DNA of 64,000 bases from Diphasiastrum complanatum (lineage: Eukaryota; Streptophyta; Lycopodiopsida; Lycopodiales; Lycopodiaceae). Every line of letters begins with the position of its first letter. Position 1 is the stretch's first letter. The notes beneath the pieces are model-generated. The model was not told the DNA's origin and ran no database searches. It worked only from the letters and a program-made list of their open reading frames with translations. Below, in pieces: positions 20,690-33,100 of the stretch. The stretch lies in contig CM055106.1 of NCBI GenBank assembly GCA_029204225.1, positions 17,308,149-17,372,148 on the forward strand. Direction: 5' to 3'. The translations under genes and the position numbers were made by a program.

Positions 20690-22240
20690 TATGGAGATAA
20701 GTGCCTTTAGAAGATGATTCACTTACTCTCATAAAGAATTTACAATTTGCCTCAATACTTAAAAAAAAAAAGACAATTTTTCAAACTATGAGTGACAAAT
20801 CACTTTTGCTCTTGCATGCTTAAGAGCATACATTTGATGAAATAACTAATTGCTTTTTGATTGATTTAAAATCAATTTCAAACTTTTGAGAACATCATCT
20901 ATGTTCTCAACAAAGACTTCATACTCAACTAGTATGGCTTTACTCCAATTTTGAGATGCAATGATCTCACTAAAGCAAATTGATTCATCAAATGGCATAA
21001 GAGAAGTAAGTATGAGATGTATACCACATGAGATATGCTCCTCTTTCCCTTGAAATGTGAGCCACATGGGCTCAACCATATTTCTTGAGTTTTTTTTTGG
21101 AATCACAACTTGAGAAGGTCTCTCCTCCTCAATCCTTGGCACACTTGAACCTTGAGAAGGACTCTCCTCCTCAATCCTTGGCACACTTGAACCTTGAGAT
21201 GATTCTTTAAGATCCTCTTCATGGTTCTCCTTCTTGATAGAAATCCGAGACCTCCATGTCTCATAATAATCATAACAACCATGACCATACAATATGCACT
21301 TCCTATGATTATCAAGATTACTTAGGCTAGAAACATAAGTCAAAAAATCACCACAACTTGGCATGATTTTTCTAATATTGAAATCAAAAGGTATTTCCAT
21401 CTCAATAAGGCTAACTACTTGCTTATGGATATAAGTGTCCACTTTGGATGCTTCACTTATTCTCATAAGAAGTTTGCAACTTGCCTTTAAGATTGAAAAC
21501 TTACAATTTTCATCTTTATGAATGAACATATCATTCATGATCTTATTGAAACCAAAAGAATCTACATTATGAAGACATTTCCATTTTCTTGACTTCATAT
21601 CCAATGTAAATTTACAAGGAAAACATGCTATGCTATACTTTAAGGCATCACACTCAACTAGTATTGCCTTAGTCCACCTTTGAGATACAAAAATCTCTTC
21701 AAAGCAAAATGGTTATTCATAGGTTGACATGCTAGCATAAATGAAACTATTTTCATTTTGTGATTGCTCCTTATTCTTGATTGATTTCTCTTGGATAATA
21801 ACAATAAGTTTGAACTTATCCAAAGATCCAAGCAAAGTACTTTCCAAGGACATGAAATAAATCCAAGTTACTTTCATGAAAGTGATGTCTACCTTTGCAT
21901 CTTAAACCAAACAATGCACTTCCAAATGAAATTTTTTAAAAGGTTTGACATGTGTTGTGATGGACTCTTGAAGACAAATCTTGCAAGTCCTTGTGAGACT
22001 CCAAGCCTCATTCACCTTTCCACAACGGAAACACCTTTCCTTGGATTTGTCCTTCTTGTATCTGCATTTCGAACTTGAAACTCCATCCTTCACCTCGCCC
22101 CCCTTGCTTTGGTTGTCCTTGGATGGATTGGTCTTCTTTTTGTAGCATCTTGAGGAAAAATATCCTCCCTTGCCACAAAGGTTGCACTTAGAATCCTTAC
22201 TTTCCTTCAATAGGATGCCACCTATTGATGCCATGTGAAA
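20690..22240 (-). pseudogene. Non-autonomous copia remnant (zinc knuckle plus linker, no pol core)
   Basis: On the minus strand, near 22190, a knuckle-like CNLCGKGGYFSSRC (His replaced by Tyr) follows almost directly after TTTCACATGGCATCA, which looks like an LTR end plus a decayed tRNA-iMet site. A 252-residue frame (21604-20846) ends with a segment that aligns with the post-integrase linker of the other copias here (KKNSRNMVEPMWLTFQGKE, then NWSKAILVEYEVF). The catalytic integrase, RT and RNase H are absent. A 14-residue repeat is encoded by two 42-bp units (21109-21192). Parts of 20697-20960 recur, diverged, about 740 bp away at 21426-21730, so the interior has been duplicated. It resembles element C (31962-36514) in build. 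Confidence 0.6.
21109..21192 (-). repeat. 42-bp tandem repeat, two units
   Basis: Two adjacent 42-bp units starting CTTGAGAAGG with one visible difference. In the minus-strand frame they encode SQGSSVPRIEEE twice, so the unit is in register with the codons. Confidence 0.9.
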
Positions 22241-23149
22241 CAAGACTTGTGATATGATTCTACAAATGTAATTTGTGACTCTCAAGAGACTAGATTCGAA
22301 CATATTCAATAATCTAGAAGGATCTACAAAAGATCTAGCTCACAACACTATGAATTAGTCTTCACACTAATGACTAGTCACTTGGAAACTTTGCTTTGAT
22401 CACTAAGACAAAAGCACACAATCTTTGAATCAAATCACAAAAGAAATCAGATCCAAACTCATGTTGTACTAAAACTTTTGATATCGATTGACCTCCCGGG
22501 GTAGTCTTAAACTCCAAAATTTTTGCTTTCCAATAAGATTTGTAAGTCATTTTTGCTCTTTTCTTTTGTCGAAAATTGCCCTTTGATGATGGATGCAGCA
22601 ATACCCATGAATTCTTCATATATTTTGTTGGCTTCCAGTTATCAGCTTCATCTTTCTCATTGTAAAGAATCACAGACTCGATTGTAGATCTGGGTCTCCA
22701 TTGCTATTTTCAAAGCTTGGGCGCCAAAAATCTCTCTGATATGATACTTAATTTCAATTTTTCGTATCACATTTAATCTAATGTGAATGCCAACATAGTC
22801 ACAGTTACAACGTATACCATATTTTATGTACCTGTACATACTGTATTTCTATAACTGTAACTAGTATAGTTAGAAAATTTCATTATACTAACCAACATAG
22901 TCAAGTAGATTTAACTTGACGTATTGACGTCGGACAGATTAGCACGTGTCGGGCAGGAAGAAGAAACCAATGGGTACGTCCATGCTGCCCGGACACAAAT
23001 TTCAAAGTTTTCTATATTGCATTTTTATTTCTCGGTTAATTTGAACTATGTTACGTAGATTTCAAATCTGTGCATTTTGATTGGGCCTGGTGACGATCGA
23101 AACTAAAGAAAAAAAATAAAAGTATCTTTACAAAGGGTCTTTTTGATAT
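22241..23149. other. No recognisable gene
   Basis: AT-rich; the part next to 22240 may be the rest of the LTR of the copia remnant (it holds GATCTTTTGTAGATCC, also present in the LTR of element C). Nothing else is supported. Confidence 0.4.
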
Positions 23150-24003
23150 TGAGAACTCTTCTAATGTGAATTGAGCACGTAACCTTCTAGTATATGTGAC
23201 AAATACAAAAATTATGCTTGGTCAAGGCCAAATCGATGTATATAGGATGATTACACATGTGTGGATCTTGTTCTCACATGTAAAATAAATGTACTTTTCA
23301 TGTAGTACAATCATATAGCTTGTACATATAGTTTAAGTCAAGTTCTATTGGCTAAAAAGGCCAAAATCATGTTTTCTAGCCATATGCCACATGGCATCAA
23401 TCTAGAGATTGCATGAAGCCACATCATGAGATTAGGTGTCAAATCTCATGTGTAGAGGTCTTCTCACATGTGTGGAATAGGCTGAGGAAGTCGAATTTGC
23501 ACTTCTAGAAGAGTTTTCTCTAGTTCTTTGTATAGTAGAAAAATGGACCAAAAGTGCTCAAAATAGAAGGTTTTGTCCAAGTGTGAATTTTGCATGATGA
23601 ATCATCACATGACAAAGCACCCTCACATCAGAGGGATGATCAGTACCACGAGCTCCCACTTTTTGTATTTATAGAGCCATATTTGGCCATAATCATTAAG
23701 CAACACCAATCTTGGTTTTGGAGGCACTTCTTGTCAATTTCATCATTTGTCTTGATTTTTCTTGATAGTTTTGAGTTCCTATCATATTGTACTTTGATTT
23801 CAGGCTGGAGTCCGTACTCTGACAGGTTTTCACACATGTGAAACTAGCAATTTATGATTGTTCTTGTTAGATTTTATCATCTAAATTTGATCTAGATTGA
23901 TCTAAATCTTGTGTAGATTGATAGATCAATTGTATCTAACATCCAATCATTCTTGTGGATCATTTTAGGATCCATTCTTGGTCCAATTTTGCAAATTTCC
24001 ACA
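23150..24003 (+). repeat. 5' LTR, start uncertain
   Basis: Ends in TTTCCACA at 24003, directly followed by a tRNA-iMet primer site. Parts of 23230-23490 are similar to 63060-63300 in another LTR of the window, including ACATGTGTGG palindromes and a GCCACATGGCA or GCCACTTGGCA block. The left edge could not be fixed because no 3' LTR was found. Confidence 0.6.
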
Positions 24004-24016
24004 TGGTATCAGAGCC
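24004..24016 (+). other. Primer binding site, tRNA-iMet
   Basis: TGGTATCAGAGCC, an exact match, abutting the LTR end CACA. Confidence 0.93.
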
Positions 24017-24131
24017 AAGTACATGAGGATTTATGAAGATTTGATGGGGTTGATCCAAAACTAAGCCCAAATTAGCAAGCTTTTGAAAACGAGCTAATTT
24101 TGATGTGGCGATACTACTGGTTTTGAATACT

Positions 24132-24865
24132 CTTTTCAGATCAACCAGCAAGATCAAGTTGAAGCTGCACCAACCACAATTTGGGTCGGACAAGCTGTCA
24201 AATCACCAAAGCAGTTTGATGCCACAGTGCCTGAGGACTATGAAGAAGAAGACCTCTTTGAAGAAGAAGAGTTATAGGCACCTGCTCCATGCCAACCAAG
24301 GACAGTACCACTAGGTCCTTCTGCTGCTACCATCTCCACACCAATAGATTCTGGTGATGCTCTCGGTTTAGTCTCAAGCCTTGCACAAGTGATCCAGTCT
24401 ATACTGGATAAGAAAAAAGAAATGGAGCAATGCATCTCAGATATGGGATCTAAGAATACACTCATTAGCCAGAAAGTGAATCAGCTGGACAAAGAATTGA
24501 AGATCGCGAAGTAGCATGAAGCTAAGTCTGAAGTTGAGAAGAAGAAGACACAGCAATTGGCTGATCGCCTAAAGGATTATGTCAGTTTCTTGTAGAATGC
24601 CCTCACAACCGCCCAAGACCAAGTGGATAGGGCCATGCAAGATGCAAAGCAACAAGTGCAGCTGCTGCAAGGTCAACTGCAGATGTCTGAACAAGATCGC
24701 ACATGTCTCCAAGGTGAATTGGATGCGACCACCCTTGAGCATGATGCGTATCTACAGACGCAATTACCTGATCATCCGGTAACTCTGACAGAAATCGCGT
24801 ATTTGTTTAAAAAGGTTGAAACCTTCTCAGACACTTACAACCACAAACCTGTAAAGCTGACATAA
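24132..24865 (+). pseudogene. Coiled-coil protein frame with three in-frame amber stops
   Basis: One plus-strand frame runs from about 24132 to a TAA at 24863-24865, interrupted only by three stops, all TAG, at 24275, 24512 and 24593, which are in register (237 and 81 bases apart). The first third is acidic (DATVPEDYEEEDLFEEEEL). The middle and end are rich in K, E, Q, L and A with heptad-like spacing (VNQLDKELKIAK, then QDQVDRAMQDAKQQVQLLQG), so a long coiled coil is likely. It begins just after an LTR and primer site, so it holds the place of gag, yet no zinc knuckle or capsid motif is visible. All three stops would be explained by CAG-to-TAG changes. I do not know the protein. Confidence 0.6.
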
Positions 24866-26600
24866 ACGAGCGACTAAGGTTTAATTTGAGAAAATCTTAC
24901 TGCCACCATAAGATTGTACCCTCACCAAATAGACAGCTAGTAGACATAATGACAAGTCAATGAGCATCCAAATGACTACTTTGTTTCTGACGTAGCAAAT
25001 GCACAACCACATAAAACTCCGACTCAGATCTAGACTCCCGTGACAAGGTAACATGCTAGCACACATTCATGCAAATCAACACAAATACGTCAGATACATG
25101 ACCAGGCTTGCGCAAACTATGGTATCTTGTCGTACCAGCACTTGTCACTTGTCACTTGTTGCGCTGCTACACCACTGGTTATCAAATCAGGTCCTCAACC
25201 ATGGCCAACACCTGTAACCAAGATGTCCTCACGTACAAGCATATCCATCTATCCAATAGGTCCTGAAAGCTGATTCTCATTCATTCCCCATGCTCCAAGC
25301 ACAAGAGTCTAAAAACAACATGTGATGCCAACCTGGAGACTACTATAACCATGCAGCTCACCTGATCACTTGCCAAGTATCAGTTGTCACTCCCTGCGTA
25401 ACCATCTCTATGGGCATGCTGGATCCACATCACCCCGCAATGCACTCCATGCCCTCAGGATATGTACCACCCCAGGTACACTCCATGCTACCTACCTCCA
25501 AGTAGGCTTGACCCATCCCTAGGTCACCATCCTGCTATCCAAGCCGATCACCAAAGCATCACCTGCCTCTCTTGGCTCCTAGCAGTGTCGCTTGCTCTCC
25601 CTGGCTATGTGCCACACACCATGCCAACGCAAGCTCATCCATGAGTCGCCACTCATGGGATCCCGAGACTACTGTCTCCTTAATCGTATTGAGGTATATG
25701 GCTTTGAGTGACTTCCTCTAGGCTTCCTGATTTCACGACCTGTGTATCCGAACCATACAAGTTCCAACACCTGTGCAAGCCTAGACTCCTGCAAATACAA
25801 CCAAATGCATGAAAGCTAAAGATAGCTTATCCACGCCCGTGATGGTCGATGCCTCCCCATCAATGCCAATGCCAATGATTGGTCCCCTGCTGTAATGCCA
25901 ACCTGTACTCCCAAATGAGCACACCTTGAAGTCCTCGCCATCAGTGTCCCCTCCAGTAGATCGCTAGCAAAACACCCATCATAGTGTTTGCCCTCCGATC
26001 ACACCCAACCGTGCGATCTCCATCAGCTCTCCAACCTAGAGCTGGATCCCAAAGCTTCACGCTTTGCCCATTTGTGTTTGTAGCTTCCTAATTCCATCAT
26101 GAATCGCCCCTGTAAGTCCTATCTCATCCAAAGACTCAAGTCCAATCTGAAATACTTGCACCCTGATGATCATCCCATGTCATCTTGCAGTCCTATCCCT
26201 ATCAGGTATCCCATGTCATCACTGATCACAAAGATTTGAGCATCTACCATGTAGTGTCCACCTGTATTCCCCCAAGCTAGACACCAATTCTTACAAGTAA
26301 CATCTGCCAAGATCTTACTCAGGTCTGTATATGGGAACAACAAATGCCACACTGAAAGTCTGTATATAGGTCTTCAAACAGTGAAAAACGGCCAAACAGC
26401 CTGTAATCGACTGGGATGGGTGGTACAGGATGTCGAAACTATTCGTGGGAGTCCATTGCACCTCCCTACCATGTCCGCCAAGGGCCATAGGCTGAATGGG
26501 CTTAGACAGGGCTTCCCTACAAGGCAACTAATGTGCTTGTCTTTTTCTCCTATTCAGACACCTTACGGATGGGCACCGGTATGATTGTATGGAAACTAGA
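24866..26600. other. No recognisable gene; less AT-rich non-coding DNA
   Basis: Plus-strand C-rich sequence with many short ATG and stop codons in all frames. It could be the interior of the element that begins at 24003, but no 3' LTR was found. Confidence 0.4.
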
Positions 26601-29271
26601 TTTAAATCATCAATGCAATTGATATTTTAGTCTCACATTTAATGTTATTAGATTTTGGCATTCTAATTATTGGTTAGAGTTAATTTGAGTTATTGATGCA
26701 ATTAACATTTTAATAAAATATTTAATATTGTTGGATTATCATATTTTTATATTGCTGGATTATCATATTTTTGTAAGTTAATGATATATCAATTATATAT
26801 TTTTTATTTGTTTGACACTCATATGATTATTGTTAGTTAGTTGATTTTTGGAGGCTTGAGGCAATAATGTTTGTGCTAAAAATTTGGTATTGAATGTGAT
26901 ATATAAGTTTCTCATACATAATCAGTGATCTTCTGAGGCCAATATCTGTACATGTGATGTTTTGCATTACTTACATTGTGACATCAATAATAATATTTTT
27001 CAAAACATTAAAAGCACACAAAATTGTAGAAATAGTTTGAGTTGTTTCACCACTAAAACATTTGATCTATAAATGTTAGTATCGTAAGTTTGTTAATATT
27101 ATGTTTTTCTAATTAGCAATTTAACACAATGTTTGTCTATACCACATGTGCTAGAATCTCACTACGCATGTAGAGACTCAACAAATTAGAGTGTAGTTAA
27201 GAGTCGAGACAAAGCTATAGGTATTTTTCTATCAAATTTATTCTTTTTGTGTTTACTTGTGAAACTTATTTGTTTATGTCGTTTGATTGATGATTTTACT
27301 TTTTGTTAGTTGTTGCATTTCATAAAAATAGGAATTCTAAAACATCAATGTGTAAAGTAGAGCCGATGATTATCATTCAATATGTTAAAAATATAATACT
27401 AAAGTCTTTTGGCCACCTTTGATTTCCACTATTAGGCTTTTGGCTGGCTTAAATTTTCACTTCTAAGCTTTTTGTCGCATAAAAAAACATCTTATAGGTT
27501 TTGAGCTTTTGACTTTTTCAAAAGTCTAATGGGTTACCATCCTTTTTGTACATGGGTTGGACATGGGTTGCCATCCTTTTTGTACTTGGTATATTTGTGA
27601 AAATACAATAATATCATTAATACTTTCAAAAAAACAAAATAGCCTAATGGGTGTTAGGCAGAGTAGGTTCTATGTAAGGTTGAAAAAAATATTTTTTACA
27701 AGCACTGATCTTGACCTATTCTACTCAAATCAAAGACAATCTTCACCCGAGACCTCAAGGCTGACAGCATTACCATGCTCTCAAAGGATTTGACCAATTT
27801 TGGTATGGCAGAAGTTCCCAGCATCTATCTCCCAGACTCCAAAGAAACACTTGAACTCCTTGACCCTCATGATTCATGGTAAGATTCATTTCCGGTACAT
27901 ATAGTTGAATTTGAATTTTGCATTATCAGACTGTCTGGATGTATTTTTGACAAACAACAGCCTTTGAAGTTAGAAGGTTTCTAATCTTTTTTAATTTCAT
28001 GCCAAGTGAAAAAGCCAAAGAGGTCAGAAAGTTGAGCCCCAGCATATAGAGCACGTACCATGTTTGTCAAAGAGTCAGCCAAAGGCAATTCACAATCAAT
28101 GAGCTTGTGAAATAGAATTTTGGCTGACCGAAGGCAATAAGATGCTCAGCTGCGATTGGAGTCATGCAAAATTAACTGTTTCAGGTCTGACCGAAGAGCA
28201 GTAGTCTCTGTATAGAATAGGCACATTGGTGACATTTCAAGTCCAGTCTTTGCTATATGAAGACCTCACTGTCGCAGTGAATCAGGTTAAGGTTTTGAGG
28301 TTTACAAGCTGATACCTTTCACAACTCTCAGGACCCATTGATGGGCTCACTTAGAATGTTATTGAGTTTTTCAATCCTTAACAAAGGGCTAACAAAGGGG
28401 AATTGACTATAATATCAGGCACTAAGAAAAACTGATCTAGAAAAATTCGTCCGTATCAAATCCCAGCTTTGTGGACGTACTACATTGTACGTAATTGTCA
28501 TTATAGCTTCTAGATATCCTTAGTGATGTCCAAAAAGTAAACAAAGGTCATGGTTCCTATAAATGAAATCACCTTACACCTATATATTACGTATTTGATT
28601 ACAATACATGTATGAATCTGGAAAATATAACACTTGGAAAATATGGGAACGACGCAAGCAAAGCCAAAATCATTTCTCAACTGCAAATTTTTGAGAGCGT
28701 GAGACTTGCCCCGCATTCTCTGGTATTCATACTAGCAGGTCGCTTAATTGGACTGAAAAGATCATTAACACCTGCAAAAGCACTTTGCCAGGATGTAATT
28801 GAAGGTTGTTATTGACGATTCAAGTCCATATAATTCGTAATTTATTAAAAGAGCATCCCTCTAAGTTGCAGCCAGAGACATGATCAAAAGAGAAGATCGG
28901 TCAAAACTCGAACAACCATTGTCAGGTTATCATATTATTTGAATTCTATGTTGCCGTGGCTCCTCTAATTTCATTCATCACTTTTCACTCGTCCAGCACA
29001 ATTCATTAGAAGGCGCATTTAAAAGCTTGAAGGGCATAACGATTCGAACCGGCGATGGCTAAGCTCTTCAAAGCTTATATGTTGGAACACAGCTCTACAA
29101 ACTCCCTGACTGGATAGCTCACAGTTCTAGGTATCCACGTTAGGTGTCTCTTTTTGACGTGTATCCATCAGCAGAGTCGAAAATTACTTCATCTTTGTTT
29201 AGAGCCATATACATCCTGTTGGACTTTGTGACAGAGTCGACAGAATGAAGTGCTGAAACCAATTTTCAGAG
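26601..29271. other. No recognisable gene
   Basis: 26600-27400 is very AT-rich. At 27530-27590 a short unit (GGGTTACCATCCTTTTTGTAC and variant) is duplicated. 27600-29270 shows only short frames without known motifs; the last few hundred bases may be the 3' untranslated region of the gene at 29272. Confidence 0.45.
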
Positions 29272-30375
29272 TTAATCGATCTCAGACGAGGAATATCTTG
29301 TAATATTTTCGAGGCTAAATGATTTGCAAGTAAAGCAGAAGATGGTGCTCATGATGGCATCGCAGAGGCAGAGCGAAGAGTACATGAAAACTAACAAAGG
29401 AGCCTCCCAAATTCTGGATATGTCCTTGGAATAATGATAATTTGGCCTTCCAACTACTCTATATTGGAACAAGCCATCAATCAAGGTTGCCATTGTTGTG
29501 CTAAACAGAAGAAGAAGTAGCGCCACTTGAGTTCGCCCCTTTATTAAGGAAAAAGCCCTTATCAAAGCTGAACTGCCGTATTTATCCTCCAAAACCGATA
29601 CCACATTTGCAAGGTTACAGATCACCAGTAAATGTGCAAAAAAGACACAAAAGATAGCACCAGACACTGTAGATACCAGGAAAACAATATCGGCAGAAAA
29701 CGTCAAAAAATGAAAAAGGGCCGTAACTATAACTATCCACAAAACAAAGCACGTTAAAGATCCAAAGGTACTCAAACAGATCCATATGTACGTCAACAAT
29801 AAACGCTTGTAGATCTTGAAGACTGCTTTTAGAAAGCTCGGGAACAAGGGTTGGTGACCAGCATACATGCAAGCGACCTTGTAAGAAATGGATGCTTTGG
29901 ATAAAAGTGATAATGTGATGAAAAATGGAGAACAGAAGCCGTTTGCAACAACATTTTCGGAAATCTTGAGAAATACAGTCTTGTACAAAGGATTAGCGAG
30001 AAATGACCGCATTTGTGCGGCTGCCTCCATTTGCCATGCCAATCTTTTGATCACAGGACCTGTGACTAAAATCTGACACAAAACCACCGCGGAAAGCGGT
30101 GCAAGCAAAGCCATCAATATCCACGAAAAGAAAGAAGAATCGTTTCGAAATACAATTATAGACTCTCTGAGGATCTGAATAACACCAAATACATGAAAGT
30201 GATCGAAATTCCTTGCCATTGACCTCGAGATCGGCCCCTGTTTCCGATTCTCAGATGGCATATCTGCTCCGCAGACATGCCTCATCCAAGTCAGATCAAG
30301 AATTAAACCATCCGAACTGTTTTTCGGGTCCTCGATAGCAGAAACCAGCGCATGCTCGCTGCTAGGCTCGTCCAT
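29272..30375 (-). CDS. Polytopic membrane protein, plant family of unknown function
   Basis: An intact 367-residue single-exon frame, the only convincing host gene in the window. After a hydrophilic N-terminus (1-60) comes FGVIQILRES (63-71), then hydrophobic segments at about 84-106, 148-172, 192-222, 228-258, 284-305 and 325-350, giving roughly six membrane spans. A VVSVLEDKYGSSALIRAFSL stretch (258-277) followed by IKGRTQ is typical, from memory, of the Arabidopsis AT4G19950/AT1G31130 group of uncharacterised membrane proteins. Its biochemical role is unknown to me. There is no cleavable signal peptide; the first span is probably a signal anchor. Initiation at 30375 is chosen as the first ATG in frame; Met31, Met39 and Met53 are alternatives. 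The gene is flanked only by repeats and non-coding DNA. Confidence 0.85.
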   Translation of the reverse strand: MDEPSSEHALVSAIEDPKNSSDGLILDLTWMRHVCGADMPSENRKQGPISRSMARNFDHFHVFGVIQILRESIIVFRNDSSFFSWILMALLAPLSAVVLCQILVTGPVIKRLAWQMEAAAQMRSFLANPLYKTVFLKISENVVANGFCSPFFITLSLLSKASISYKVACMYAGHQPLFPSFLKAVFKIYKRLLLTYIWICLSTFGSLTCFVLWIVIVTALFHFLTFSADIVFLVSTVSGAIFCVFFAHLLVICNLANVVSVLEDKYGSSALIRAFSLIKGRTQVALLLLLFSTTMATLIDGLFQYRVVGRPNYHYSKDISRIWEAPLLVFMYSSLCLCDAIMSTIFCFTCKSFSLENITRYSSSEID

Positions 30376-31140
30376 AATTCTTTGCTAAATAGGATATATT
30401 CGCACCTTTGGCCACAGAGTTACAATTTGCAAGCCATCATCCGCTTAACAAGAATCTGCCAGCAAAAACACCCAGAGGTACAACAGGCTTCACGATCTAT
30501 CTGAGCGCTCACAACATCTGACCCTGAGACAACCGCGACCAAGAAAGCACTCTCCAGGTGCCACTACCATTTGAAAATCTGACTAACAACAAACATGAAC
30601 GCATTCAAAATGCAATCAATTAAAAAAACGATTTATTAATCCATGGTGACAAACCGCGACCAGGAAATTCTGTCCAGCTGCCATTACCATTACCATTTCA
30701 AAATCTGACTAACAACGAACACAAATGCATTCATTATGCAATCAATTGACAAACAATTCATAAATCAATGGTAAGTAAGCTATGACGCCAGGTTTTGAGG
30801 CTGGGAAATGCAGTCTTTGTCACCGCCTGGGCCACCGCTGCTCCTTCCACCGATCCATACGACGCTCCATTTCCATTTTCCACGTCGTGACGATCCGATG
30901 GGATGCCATAGCAGCGAAGCATCGTCTCCCTCGAAAGAAAAGCAAACGATCAGTACTGTCGTATAGAGACTCTTTTACTTCTAGCAAATATCAAAAGAAA
31001 CTAGGGGCCTTTAAAGGGGCCACATATTCCATGCCCGACCGCTTGGATTTTTGCCACTTGGACTCATTACAATGGTCAATCATAAAAACGTGGCGAGATC
31101 TGAATGTTTATGACTGAATCTAGCATCCAGAGTTGAATGG
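30376..31140. promoter_or_regulatory. 5' flank of the membrane protein gene, with a tandem duplication
   Basis: Upstream region of the minus-strand gene. An imperfect tandem duplication of about 121 bp (30529-30649 and 30650-30772) starts with ACCGCGACC and carries TCTGACTAACAAC in both copies. It begins about 150 bp from the start codon, so it probably lies in the promoter or 5' untranslated region. An open frame on the plus strand (30782-31117) has no recognised motif and is not called. Confidence 0.5.
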
Positions 31141-31961
31141 GGCTTCTAATCATGTGGTGGCTTTAAGATTGGTTAGAGTGTTGGAACTTGGGCTTTTCTT
31201 GAGAGCTCGGCTCTTGTCACCCTGCTTTGTTTTCTCGGTTCCTTTCTGGCTTTCGCCCTCTTTTGGCGGATTGCATTGCTCATATGGATAGTGATTCTCT
31301 GCCTTTTCAGCACCTCCTCATCACTGTGCGAGAGCTCCTCCCCCTCTCTGCCCAAGCTTGTCTTCCTCCTTTTAAGCAACTCCTCACTTTCAGCTCAAAT
31401 CACCTGCAAGAGACCCTCTTGGAGCGCGTGCACAAGCAAACCCTTTCTAGCATGCTCTCTGAGGCTCCTTCGGCATTGCATCGAGCTCGGCTTCTTTCTT
31501 GTGCAGGTCCTGGTGAAGGGGCTTGGTTGTCAACTCGGCCTGTTATTCCTTCCTTTCGGTTGTCTTCGGCCATCTTCACCACTGCTCTTCGTCTTCGCTT
31601 GGGGCTACCTCATCCCTCGGTCTTGGGTCTCTCCAGATGTGTTTGTGGTCACCCTATTGATGCTCTTGCTATCCACCTCCTCCACTGTCCTTTTGGGAGT
31701 GAGCGCACAGCTACACATGATGTTGTCAGAGATGCAACGGCCGCTATAGCCAGAGATGGAGGATTCCATGTCCTCAGAGAGCAGTCTCATGTCCTTCCTT
31801 CTTCCGCGTCTCACTCTTCCCGCAGGCGTGTTGACATTGTCCTCTCTCGGGATGGGCTTCGTACGTTGGTAGATGTTGTTGTTGCTGATCCCACGCGTGG
31901 TGGCCTATTGCCTCGCTCTGCCTTCACACCAAGAGAAGCGGCAGACGTGGCAGCACAAGAG
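31141..31961 (+). pseudogene. LINE-like retroelement C-terminal region, copy 2, first part
   Basis: A 5'-truncated frame open from 31227 up to the copia insertion at 31962. It contains LLSCAGPGEGAWLSTRP, a Cys/His motif CVCGHPIDALAIHLLHC (CX1CX9HX3C), then RDGGFHVLREQSHVLP and RRVDIVLSRDGLRTLVDVVV. The last block has two Asp residues separated by 12 residues after a basic pair, as in the (P)D-X12-14-(D/E) core of restriction-like endonucleases of R2-type LINEs. This domain would nick the target DNA for target-primed reverse transcription. No RT domain remains on the 5' side. The family name is inference. Insertion of copia C splits it at 31961; the rest is at 36515-36858. Confidence 0.65.
31957..31961. 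repeat. Target-site duplication of copia C, left
   Basis: AAGAG, identical to 36515-36519 on the other side of the element. It proves one insertion event into the LINE. Confidence 0.93.
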
Positions 31962-32662
31962 TGTGAAGAATTGCCAAAAATTGGCAAATCTAGCTTGATC
32001 AGAAACCATGTAGAATAGTGTAAATTGTGTACACAAGTGGCTCCCACACATGTGAGGCCATGATGCCACGTGAGAAACCCATCCTAATGTAGGTTAGGTC
32101 AAGTCAAGAGAGTTGGTCATGTCTATTCGGTGCTCATCCCTACTTTATAGAACCTACACCTAAGTTTAAGGTGAAAATTTGACCAACTAGCTACCTACCA
32201 AGCATAACTCTAGGATCTAGACTAGGGTTTTATTTTAGGACAAGAAGGGTGAGTTAACTTCCTTATTACATGCTGGAAATCCACCTAACTTCAAGAAGGA
32301 AGTTGAATTTGCTATGTATTCCAAGCTCCCATAGTGAGAAGATAAAATTTTTTTGGAGCTCATTGGCAATCTCAAGCTAGTTCACTATGTACATTGAGTT
32401 TTTGTGATCCAAATGAAACCAAATCAATTTCTACTTGTTTCTCAGGTTGAAGGCCGCACTACAACTTGTAGTACACACGTGTGGGCTCGGATTTCAATGT
32501 TTATCAATGCTTTTGATTGTTAATGCTTGTTGTTTGTCAAATTACCAATCTAGATCAACTTTTTTGTGTCTAGTTTTTTTATAGATTGTTAAGCAAGCAT
32601 CCAATCACTCTTGTGGATCTTTTGTAGATCCATTTATGGTCCTAAAGTACAGTACTTTCACA
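31962..32662 (+). repeat. Copia C 5' LTR
   Basis: 701 bp, TGTGAAGAATTGCC to GTACTTTCACA. It carries CACATGTGAGG and CACACGTGTGGG palindromes near 32045 and 32474. The 3' copy is at 35814-36514. Confidence 0.93.
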
Positions 32663-32675
32663 TGGTATCAGAACC
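32663..32675 (+). other. Copia C primer binding site, tRNA-iMet
   Basis: TGGTATCAGAACC, one change from the standard site, directly after the LTR. Confidence 0.9.
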
Positions 32676-33100
32676 AAGTACAAGAGCATAAGCCATTGAT
32701 CTAATGCAAATCCATTTTTAGCAAGTTTTGGTGCTAAAAGCTAGTATTGAGAGGGCAAGCTAGAATCTTGATTTTGGTGAGGAGATTTGATCCCAAACTT
32801 GGTAGGGGTCCAAATCCATACTATCCACATGTGTGGGCACCTCTGAACCTGCATTTAATGCATGGTATTCATTTGATCCAAAAAAATTCAATTTGTGAGC
32901 TGTTGGTGTAATTTTTGGTGGAGATCCTAGGATAATCTACCAAGATCATTTGCCATTGATTAGATTTGAATTTGTTTCATGGAATCTAATTAATCTAGGC
33001 TGAGTTCAAGTCCTATTAAGGTTAAAAATAGGTCTTGAAAGTACACCAAGAAGGAAGGAAGATTAAGTCATTTCTTTGTCCAAAAATAGCCAAAATTGGC

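Noticed and set aside
29030-29110. Possible tRNA (GATTCGAACC motif on the plus strand)
   Set aside because: The T-stem bases on either side do not pair and no matching acceptor or anticodon stem could be drawn.
30782-31117. 111-residue plus-strand frame beside the host gene
   Set aside because: No known motif, basic low-information composition, and no homologue in the window.
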